NCBI GenBank assembly: GCA_019802505.1
Contig: JAFMOC010000011.1
Location: 3,947,501-4,011,500 of the forward strand
DNA from: Corydoras sp. C115
Taxonomy: Eukaryota; Chordata; Actinopteri; Siluriformes; Callichthyidae
Direction of reading: 5' to 3'
DNA: 64,000 nucleotides
Shown: piece by piece, positions 1 through 10,600 of the stretch
Numbering within the stretch: position 1 is the stretch's first letter
Layout: every line of letters starts with the position of its first letter
Notes under the pieces: model-generated
Databases searched by the model: none
Seen by the model: the letters and a program-made list of their open reading frames with translations, nothing else
Told to the model about the DNA's origin: nothing
Position numbers and translations under genes: made by a program

Positions 1-897
1 AAAAGACCAGTACTAATATTTGTGTATTTAAGCAGATAGCTGTATGTGACAAAAGTACATTAGATTATGATCTATATGATAAGTGGAGACTGTTGAAAAC
101 ACTTAATTAACAATAATTGGAGCAAAAAAGGTGGTGTATCCAAACTTTTGACGGTACTGTATACAGTTATAAAAAAACATACTGTAAAAAGGACACTCAA
201 TATTTCACAGTTTGCAACAGCTGATTAATCTCGTCCTTCCGCTGACCCTTATGTGTCAAATAATAAATGGCTCTCGCCAAAAGACTAAATACTTAATTAA
301 CATAACCTACCTATTGACCTATTTTATTAATACTTTCACAAAAACGGCAACCAGATCACTAAAGCTCACTATCTTCTCTCTACAGAGGCTGTATGACCTT
401 CCACTCTTATTTAACAAAAAAACAATGTAGAGAATTCTTGTGAAGTGTAATAGAATAATTACTCAATGTCATGAGCTGGTAAGAAAAACTTTTTATATTG
501 TGCATTATGAATAACAGGAGTATCCTGAAGCAGCAGGATCAGCTTTATATTTAGTGCGTATTTTCTGCTTATTCAGCAGTAACTGCTTATTAAATTATTT
601 GTAAAAACGCAGACACAAATGAAAACCTAAGAATGTATTATTTGCTATACACTCACGAGACATATTTGTGCCCTAAAGCATCAGTATTTCTATTAGTTAG
701 AATTTCCTTTGGATCATTTATTGTTAAAAGATGCTTCATTGATTTTGACATCAATGCAGCATCTGGGGACATAAAAATAAAACCAGATCAAATCAACCTG
801 AATTGTACATTAAGGAAAAAAGATGAAATGTTACATAAGGCAGCAACTTAAACATGCACTTAGTCCTATTTTGATACTTGTGTTACTTTTATAATCC

Positions 898-1246
898 ATC
901 CATCCATTATCTTCTGCTTTATCCTCTGCTAGGGTCGCGGGGGGTTCCCCATGCCCATCCAGGGGAGAACACTTCGGGCACTGGGCAGATAAACCCAGGA
1001 AGGGGCGCCAATCTATCACTGGGCACACACTCACTCACACAAACACACTACAGTATATGGGGCAATTTGGAGAATTCAATTGACCTTGATCCATGTTTTT
1101 GGACTGTGGGAGGAAACCGGAGAACCTGGAGGAAACCCACACGGACACGGGGAGAACATGGAAACTCCACCCAGATTGGGATTCGAACTGGGAATCCCTA
1201 GTGCTGAGAGGAGAACATGCTAACCACTAAGCCACCGTGCCGCCCA
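898..1246 (-). mobile_element. V-SINE-type tRNA-derived SINE, full length
   Basis: In minus orientation it has a tRNA-like head (A box TGGCTTAGTGG, B box GGTTCGAATCC-like), the central TTTCCTCC...CAGTCCAAAAACATGG domain, and a 3' end of GCAGAAGATAATGG with GGAT repeats. A 16-bp target-site duplication GTTACTTTTATAATCC (882-897 and 1247-1262) brackets it, which proves retrotransposition. Confidence 0.95.
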
Positions 1247-1372
1247 GTTACTTTTATAATCCTAACAAAATATACCATTGGATAGATTTCCTACTGAGAG
1301 AACCACCTTTCAGCTTTGTTTATTTAGAACTTCCTCTAAAACCACACAACCTACGTCAGTGTACATGAAGCT

Positions 1373-1720
1373 CATTCATCCATCCATTATCTCCCGCTTT
1401 ATCCCACATTAGGGTCGCGGGGGGGTTCCCCATGCTCATTCAGGGGAGAACGTTTTGGGCGCTGGGCAGATACACCCAGGACAGGGCGTCAATCTATCGC
1501 TGGGCACACACTCACACACACACACTCTATATATGGGGCAATTTGGAGAACTCAATTGACTTGATCCATGTTTTTGGACTGTGGGAGGAAACCGGAGAAC
1601 CCGGAGGAAACCCACGTGGACACGGGGAGAACATGGAAACTCCACCCAGATGGGGATTCGAACCGGGAATCCCTAGTGCTGAGAGGAGAACATGCGAACC
1701 ACTAAGCCATCGTGCCGCCT
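1373..1720 (-). mobile_element. V-SINE-type SINE, full length
   Basis: It has the same architecture as the neighbour 130 bp away. A perfect 12-bp target-site duplication GTACATGAAGCT lies at 1361-1372 and 1721-1732. Confidence 0.95.
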
Positions 1721-1732
1721 GTACATGAAGCT

Positions 1733-4595
1733 ACTAAATATAATTAAAGTAAAATAATAAAAACATGTACAGAGGAAGCTTTTCATATTTTTTAAAATAC
1801 GAACATTTTTTTAAGGAATTCTATTGAACTCATGCTGAGGGAATAAGTTTTGTTCTTCTGGATAATGGCAAGCTCAGTACTTAAGAAGGCTGAGAGTCTG
1901 AACCATTGGGCCGTTTAAGAGTAAATGATGAGTTAAGCTTTGAGTGCATTTAAGGATTCAATGACTCGACCTGTATGCCAAATGTTCCGAACCACATAAT
2001 AGAAAATGAACAGCTGCACCACTAACCGGGGGTTCGTACCTTTGAACAAAATTATAGTGTAATTAATTCTTTAAAGGAAGGATATTTCACTGCGGTACTA
2101 AACCTGCTGCCAGTTTCAGCACTATTGAATTGGGATTAACTCTAGTCGTTTGAAAGTCTCTTTAATAACGTTTTCTTTTTATTAGTAATTCTCACAGAAA
2201 ACAGTGTTCCCTTCCACCTTCAGGGAACAGCACTCTATGGCTTCAGCTCAAGTAGCCGTCACTGCATAATCAACAGTCTGTGATCTGAATAAAAGGCTTG
2301 TGGTAATGGATTTTCCCTCTGTGGTTTAGGCCTGGTCCTCTGCTGCAGAGTTAATGAATTAAGTTGGCTGGTGGCCCATACACTTTTGTGAAAAAGAACG
2401 AGAACGCTGGAATCGAGCACACTGGATGATATCATGACTGTTGAAGACAGACAGTACTTTAATTTGTTAATGACTGATTCAGGATTTAGGAATGATGTTT
2501 AACTATAATCAAATAATAACAATCATTATAATAAAAATGCAAAAAATCTTAGTAAATTGAGGAACTGAATTCATTCACTGATTCTGCATTTTTCTTTAGG
2601 TGTCACATTCTTGTCACAGGGTTTTTGCAATAGCAGAAATGTAATGCTTTGAATTTAATGGTTCTTTTTTTTTTTTTTTTTTTTTTTATATATACCCGTC
2701 ATGTCTGGCAGTTTTCGCAATCTGAATGCACTGATGTACCAAACATGTTTGCTTTTACGTTTTTACAAGAACAGTTCTACAGATTATTATAGCCTATTCC
2801 TGTTAATTGTGCTTATATTTAATTGCTTGGAATTATTCCGCCGTGCGTGACGGGAGAAAAAAAGAGGAGGAAAAGAAGAAAGAGAGAAAAAAGAAACAAC
2901 CTATACATACATTCCTATATAGATATATACACAGATATATACATACCTATACACATATATACCTATATACATACAAACATACACAAATACATACACGCAT
3001 TATACACACATGCCTTATACCCACACACCCCCAGACACACACATCCTAATATTGTAGGCTAATATTGTTGAATTGAATGGTTCTTAAGCAGCTGTGAAGC
3101 ATGACATGTTGGTTATACATTTTCTTTCTTTATACTGACAAACTCAGGCACATGAGCGCCACAAAGTAACGTACGAAACCTTTTATAATGGAGTGGAATA
3201 ATCACTGAGGGCAAAGACTAAGTAATTTAATATCTATTAGGAGTCAGCTCAAGGGTATCAGAAGCAGGATTTAGTGGACAGTAGAGGTCTCTGTGTGACT
3301 AAAATTGGCTGCCGCCTGCAGTGCAGCATTGCAGACTCCCTCATTCCCATTCCTCCCTGAACAACTCATTAATCTTATTGATTGTAGGTACCTCGTCAGC
3401 TTAAGCAGGAGGTCCTTGACTCTTTTATTTCTGCAGTGCATGGGACAAATGCTGAGCTGATGTGTAAAAAAAAAAAAAAGAGGTTGGTCAAACGGTACAG
3501 TCTTAAATCTGTATTTATCTGCAGTATCATAAAGAATGAGAAAGCGACTCTGAACAGACTATGTGCTGGCCACTGAGATGGAAAAAAAAAATCATCTGAA
3601 TTTACAGTGCTCGGTAAATAGTGTTTAAAAAAGAATCCTGATGGCGGGATGGTACAAGGTCAACAGCTCAGTGTCTCACTGAACAGCGGTGCAGTCACAG
3701 AACGGTGGAACAGACATGTCTGAATATTAAAAGACATATTTCTACAAGAAGTAATGCCCCAAATGAAGTGGATTAAGGTCTGGGCTTTAGGCATTACTCT
3801 AATATATGAAGGTTTATGAAAATCTAGACCCTATATTTAATAAGATAGCAGGATGTATCAGCATTAAGAGGCTTATATTACACAAACATAAAAATGATTT
3901 AATAATTTTAAAGGATTCTGATTGAGTTGAGCACACCAGAACTATTTGTGTTTTTCCCAGTGTTGAAATAAATATTTATTAGTCAGTTTTTTTTAATGTG
4001 TAACTAACTATTCTGAACTATATTCTAAGTATTGTGGATTATTTTGTGTAGATTAAGGGGTGGGATGAATATTTATATAGGGCAGAGTGAGGGGCTATAA
4101 AGATTAGCCGTGGGATGTTCAATCAAATAAATAAATACACATTCTAAGGACGCCATAAATGGCAGTGTGTTTGCAGTCACGCTGAATGAGCCGTTGTCTC
4201 TGCGCAGTCATGAGACTTGCTCGTCAATAGCTGCTGCCTGCAGAGCGATGACACAGTAAATAACATTATCGAGGCTGGCTTGGCCTTTGGACTCCTCTCA
4301 CATGCTTGGTCAACACATCTCAGACAGACACTTCCTCCCGTCTTTCCTATATTGCAATCCCCAGCAAAGTGCTTTCTCTGAGAATAGCTTCTAAGCTCTA
4401 ATGTGGAGTGAATCTTGTCAGCTGCTCGAGTCTCAGCGTGGCTTGCTAAAGAGTGTTGTTTCAGACACTCAGTCTACCATATTTAGTGTTTAATGCAAGG
4501 TTACTATGCTTAACATCAAATGGTATTTTATATTTATCACTAAATTTATTATTAAAAAAATGGACAAAACGTGTGAAATACAAGTCAGTATTCAT
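1733..4595. other. gene-free DNA downstream of gpr157
   Basis: I see no exon, RNA gene or intact transposon. It contains a purine-rich run then TATAC-rich low-complexity sequence at about 2855-3050, and short A runs. Positions 1-881 likewise hold nothing recognisable. Confidence 0.6.
2664..2687. repeat. poly-T tract
   Basis: About 24 T residues followed by a short TA run. It may be the tail of an old minus-strand insertion, but no body is recognisable. Confidence 0.9.
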
Positions 4596-4601
4596 TTTAT
4601 T
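4596..4601 (-). terminator. candidate gpr157 polyadenylation signal
   Basis: This is the first AATAAA on the minus strand downstream of the gpr157 stop codon. It would imply a 3' UTR of about 645 nt that crosses CT, TA and CA microsatellites. AT-rich DNA yields such hexamers by chance, so this is only a candidate. Confidence 0.3.
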
Positions 4602-4724
4602 CCTAAAAATATGAAATATTTACACAGGCTGAAGGACTTCTGTCAGTGCATTTGTACTGAAGGCATTTCTGTAAACAAATAACCAAAGGCATTGGATTGA
4701 ACCACCTCTTTTCTTAATGAGCTA

Positions 4725-4726
<2 letters not shown>

Positions 4727-4760
<34 letters not shown>

Positions 4761-4785
4761 CTGCTGCACAGGCAAACCACTACTT

Positions 4786-4833
<48 letters not shown>
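4727..4833. repeat. CA and TA microsatellites in the gpr157 3' flank
   Basis: (CA)n at 4727-4757 and (TA)n at 4790-4833 are separated by 32 bp of unique sequence. Confidence 0.95.
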
Positions 4834-4835
<2 letters not shown>

Positions 4836-5035
4836 ACTGAACAATACATCTGCTATTTTGGTCTGTAAATATTAATTGAACTCAAAAATAATCACATCCC
4901 TGAGTTAGAAATAAAGTGCATTTGCTCTGTGGGACGGAAAACATGTGACTGCAGTCTTGGTTATTCTTCAAAGGCACTTGGTGAAACCAGAAGGTGGAGT
5001 CTGAGGCTGTGAAACCCCTAGCACCAGCACACTCA

Positions 5036-5073
5036 CTCTCTCTCTCTCTCTCTCTCTCAAACACACACACACT
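5036..5073. repeat. CT then CA microsatellite
   Basis: (CT)n at 5036-5058 followed by (CA)n. Confidence 0.93.
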
Positions 5074-5243
5074 ATTTCTCTCCCTCTGCTGCAGAAAGCA
5101 GTTTGGTCATCACTTCACAGGTCAGCAACTGTACTATAAAAGGGCGCTTTTCTTGTTACATCGTCCTGCTTGGTTGAGTTTTCCGCATTGGCAGAGGTGT
5201 TGAAGGTCAATAAGAATCAAAGTCTCTGCTACTACTATCCCGA

Positions 5244-5441
5244 CTAGTCCTCACCCTCACCTTCATCCTTCCAGACATTGGAGAAGTTGGGACCGTCCGT
5301 GTGTTGAGATGGTATGATCGAGTCACTCTGGGTATCACGCTGTCGGCAACAAAGCACGCCCGCAAGTCTCGCCCGCACGGGCTGGGTGCAAAGGACAAAC
5401 ATGATGCAGTTTGCAGCTCCCTGAAAACTGTTACCGATTCC
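5244..5441 (-). CDS. gpr157: gpr157 terminal coding exon 4 (residues 263-327)
   Basis: The frame opens after the acceptor TGTGTAG with GIGNSFQGAANCIMFVLCT, the TM7 signature, and runs to a TAG at 5246-5244. The C-terminal tail (QPVRARLAGVLCCRQRD... ending GEGED) is less conserved than the core, as in other GPR157 proteins. The exon has no start codon of its own. It was found from the family TM7 sequence and confirmed by the phase 0 junction with exon 3. Confidence 0.92.
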   Translation of the reverse strand, partial: GIGNSFQGAANCIMFVLCTQPVRARLAGVLCCRQRDTQSDSIIPSQHTDGPNFSNVWKDEGEGED

Positions 5442-5484
5442 CTACACATACACACACAGAGGGAAAAAGAGACAAAATGGCATT

Positions 5485-5542
<58 letters not shown>

Positions 5543-7090
5543 GCGGCACGGTGGCTTAGTGGTTAGCACGTTCGCCTCTCAGCGCTAGGGATACCCGGTT
5601 CGAATCCCCATCTGGGTGGAGTTTCCATGTTCTCTCCCTGTCTGCGTGGGTTTCCTCCGGGTTCTCCGGTTTCCTCCCACAGTCCAAAAACATGGATCAA
5701 GTCAATTGAATTCTCAAAATTGCCCCATATAGAGTGTGTCTGTGTGAGTGAGTGTGTGCCCAGCGATGGATTGGCGCCCTGTCCTGGGTGTGTCTGCCCG
5801 GCGCCCGAGATGTTCTCCCCTGGATGGGCATGGGGAACCCCACCACCGTTACCTTAATAGAGGATAAAGCGGGAGATAATGAATGAATGAATAATAATAA
5901 CATATCTGGCATGGTGGCTTAGTGGTTAGCACGTTCTCCTCTCAGCACTAGGGATTCCTGGTTCGAATCCCCATCTGGGTGGAGTTTCGATGTTCTCTCC
6001 GTGTCTGCGCGGGTGTCCTCCGGGTTCACCGGTTTCCTCCCACAGTCCAAAAACATGGATCAAGTCAATTGAGTTCTCCAAATTACCCCATGTACAGTGT
6101 GTCTGTGTGAGTGAGTGTGTGCCCAGCAATAGATTGGCGCCCTGTCCTGGGTGTATCTGCCCATCGCCCAAAACGTTCTCCCCTGGATGGGCATGGGGAA
6201 CCCCACCGCGACCCTAATAGAGGATAAAGTGGAAGATAATGGATGGAGATATATATATATATATATAAAATTTATAAATCATCAGTTCCAGACTGTAGTC
6301 CATCTGTTTGTGTTCTACAAAGCGGAAGATAATGGATGGATGGAATAACATATCTAATAGCTTTAAGAAATCCAGAATGAAAAAACATCAGATACAAGGC
6401 AGGAAACAGGTACCGCAGACATATGTGCCAATATAACTGAAATATAGATCATCCGATTCACTTTGAGGTCACCAGCATTAGCTCACTCATTAAGCAGGAG
6501 ATGTCCCTGCTGTTAGATTTTCAAGCTTAATACATTGCATGTTGTGAATGGGTTTTTTTTCTAAATCAGAAAACAAGATTTACAAAAGCTATAAAAAGCT
6601 TTGAATTTTATTCTGCATTATCTTCCTAAAACATTGTTGCTATGCGTTTTAGAATTAGCAGATCTGAAAATGGACTGTGGATTTGGAGTGTCACTTACGT
6701 GCAATGTGACAAGCACATGGTTCTGTCTTGCGAGGGAATCGGTGAGCAAGAGCAGGAAACGTATAGTGCTCCATATGCGCAGTACGATGAAGATGATGGG
6801 AATGAGGGTGAGCTTTCGGTCTGCCATGGAGGGAAGTGAGTGGGAGGGATGGTTATTGGACAAGATGGGACGGTACTCTGAGAGCGCTGCGTGCTGAATG
6901 GGAAAGTGACAGGATGAAATGACAGTAAATGACAGGATGAAAAAGTGAAAAGCAAACAGCTTCAAGGGTCGTTGCTACAAACATTTCTTGCTTATATATA
7001 AAATTACAATCTAGTTATTGGTTCACAAAATTTACAATTAGGTGTTGAAAGCTGTAGGAAGGCAAAAATAATATATTATAAATATATACA

Positions 7091-7154
<64 letters not shown>

Positions 7155-7182
7155 CATGCTAACCACTAAGCCACCGTGCCAC

Positions 7183-7258
<76 letters not shown>

Positions 7259-7520
7259 GTGGCACGCTGGCTTAGTGGTTAGCATGTTCTCCACTCAGCA
7301 CTAGGGTTTCCCGGTTGGAATCCCCATCTGGGTGGAGTTTCCATGTTCTGCCTGTGTCCGCGTGGGTTTCCTCCGGCTTCCTCCCACAGTCCGAAAACAT
7401 GGATCAAGTCAACAGAGTTCTCCAAATTGCCCCATATACAGTGTGTGTATGTGAGTGTGTGCCCAGCGAAAGATTGGTGCCCTGTCCTGGGTGTATCTGC
7501 ATGGGGGCACGACCCTAATA

Positions 7521-7607
<87 letters not shown>

Positions 7608-10600
7608 TTTTATATGTCTTTGCTTCAATTATTGTCCATGTTCCCAGTTCCACTCACCTTAAAGATTCTATGGTTCTATGATCTGTTTGTGTTCTATAAT
7701 ACATACTGTGTACGTCCCCTTTACTCTGTTGTAATGGTCAGGACCCCAATAGTAGCACCACAGAGCAGGGATTATTTGGTTGGTGCATTATTTCTATCCC
7801 GGCAGTTTCACTAAAGGTGATTAAATGTAATTACAGCAGCACTGCTGCAATAATCCCCCCTCACTGCTTCAGTGTCCCTGCAGAACTGACAATAAACCAT
7901 CCACCACTCAAATTATACCCGTTCTGTGATGCTCCTGACCAGAGATCAGAGAACCTGATTCTGACTGATATTGTATATATATATAAAATCATTTTCAGCT
8001 GAAGTCTTTCCCCCATTGTATTGTTGTAACACATGCCTGAATGCTACAGATGAGCAAAATGCAATCTCCTGTTTGTGTGGAGGTGGTCACACTCGCTGAT
8101 GATGAATTAATCAGAGACATATAATTAACAAGACCCAACTGAAAGACGCACACACATAAACGAGCGCACACACGCGCACGCTTAATGGGCACTTAAGCAA
8201 ATTTACTGTTGGTTTTCTGAGAAACCTTCCAGCCTGATTCCATAAATTGTACTTTTCAGCTACACTGGATATAGAAAGTTATTAATTAATGGTTTGTTTG
8301 TTTATATAATGCCATGTTATCTTATCTATAGTATTCATGGCAGAAAATGGTAATTCATATTTTTATAAATCCATTTTCAGACGTATAATCCTAAAGAATT
8401 TGAAAACAATCCTTTCTCTGTGGTATTTTGGGCATTCTCTCAGGATATCTCAGTTTTATGTGTTGTTTTAAGTGTTAATACATTATTATTATTATATACA
8501 TTTTAATATTAAAATAGAATAAATAAATACTATATTCTTTTATAAAACTAACTTTTAAACATTTTTTCTCCAAACAAACAAAAAAATTAAACATTTTAAA
8601 TGTATATACAAATTGCACTTTGTTGGCTGTAAGACCAGTAAGTTCTTTTAAAGATTTAGGAACCTTTTCTTTAATACTGGCTAGTATATGCAGTGAATGT
8701 GGAAACAGGGTCAGCTTACTGCTTTGTGGATATGCCTCTTGATAAGTATGTAAAGAACCGGTAGTGTGATGTAAGCAAGAAGCTCCCAAATCTTGCCAGT
8801 CAGCAACATCCAGAGAACATGATCATTTTCCTGAATGCTGACCCAGCACCAGCCAACAGACACCTCAGATGCATCATAGCCTATTTTCTTTAGAGACACA
8901 GCTGCGATTGTAATGGCCAAGGGAACACCCCAACTACAACAGACATGAAATGCACTTACATAAAAATTAATACATAAATAATAAATCATTATTGTGTGGA
9001 TTAAGGGCAGCAATAATTAATGTGTGTACATAAAATCCAGATTATATGAAAATTATAGCTTGGCTTTAAATTAAACCTTTTTCATTTAAATTAAAGCCTA
9101 TGTTACTAATCACAGACTACATCTTTAATGCAATTCATAGATAAATTGTATGTTGTATTTTTATAAGTAGAACACCATTGCAGGGGAGAGTTAAAAGTAG
9201 TACAGAAGTCATAATTAAATTAAGTTTTTGAACACATCACTGAACAAAGACAAACAAAATATAATTAAACTTATAAATTAAATTTAATTAATTAATTAAT
9301 AATAATTATAATTAAAATTATAAAATTATAAATTATAATTATAAATAATTAATTATAATAACTATCTCAGGATTTAAAAAACAAGGTTTGGTGTTATTTC
9401 ATTTTAACATGTTTGCGTAGCTAAGCTCGAGTTAAATCTTTAAATGTTAAGAAAAAAAATGCAATGTTTAGGGGAAACTGAGCCATGCTGCGGAAACAAA
9501 GTACATTGGCATCATCTTGCACTGTCTGTCACACCATCTATAAACGAAATGCAAGAGGATTCTATGCTGACACCAAGAAATAGAACACCAGAATGGAATT
9601 CTGCCGATTCAAGACGAAAATCATTTAGAGAGAATGTGTTGTAGCACCAAAAAAGATATTCTTCTCAAAGACTTAATTTTTCAGTCTACTGACGCTTAAA
9701 GTCACAAATGCTTTGTTTTTATTCCAGGCACCTGGAGTTTACATGGCAACCTGGAACATGCAAATCTGGGTCTCTGACTTAGTATGACAAGTAGGATTTT
9801 GCAAAAACTGGGGGAAAAAAAAAAAAAACAAAAACACACGACAAACCCATGAGACCTGAGGACCGAACACAGAAAACAACCAAATTCCGAGTTTTCTAAA
9901 GAATGGGTTTCCAAATAGGGCGGCACGTTGGTTTAGTGGTTAACACGTTCGCCTCTCAGCACTAGGGATTCCCGGTTCGAATCCCCATCTGGGTGGAGTT
10001 TCCATGTTTTCACCATTCTCCCACAGTCCAAAAACATAGATCAAGTCAATTGAATTCTCAAAATTGCCCCATATAGAGTGTCTGTGTGAGTGAGTGTGTG
10101 CCCAGCGATAGATTGGTGCCCTGTCCTGGGTGTATCTGCCCAGTGCCCGAGATGTTCTCCCCTGGATGGGCATGAGGAACCCTAATAGAGGTGGAAGATA
10201 ATGGGGTTGGGTTTCCAAATATTTAAATTATATTGTTCAGACAGTTTAAAAAAAAATACTGTCACTGAAATGCAAGATAATTTCTTGTTTCTTCAAAAGT
10301 TCCCCTCAAGTGAGCTCTCTTTTTTACCACATGTTTTTATGGAAATGCCATTAAAATAATCTTTTCTGGAAACAAAACATTTCTGTGCAATATTAACATT
10401 ATAAATAACTCCCTTTGATATTACAAGGTAAAGCAATGAGGTTAATATGTGTAACAGAATTAACAGTGAGTTACAGTATTTTTTAAATTCCAGCAGCAAA
10501 GCTATGATTAAATCAATTTAGTAAAATGCACATTAAAAACACCACATCAGTGTCCACTATTCTAATAATGCCTGCTGTTTGGATGTCCTGACCTTTAAAT

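Noticed and set aside
5207..5569. 120-codon minus-strand ORF ending in DSSSRDFDSY
   Set aside because: It overlaps gpr157 exon 4 in a different frame and includes poly-Tyr from the AAT repeat.
7038..7265. ORFs of alternating Ile-Tyr or Tyr-Ile (also at 7279-7814, 36429-36757, 42352-42653)
   Set aside because: They are translations of TA, TG and GA microsatellites.
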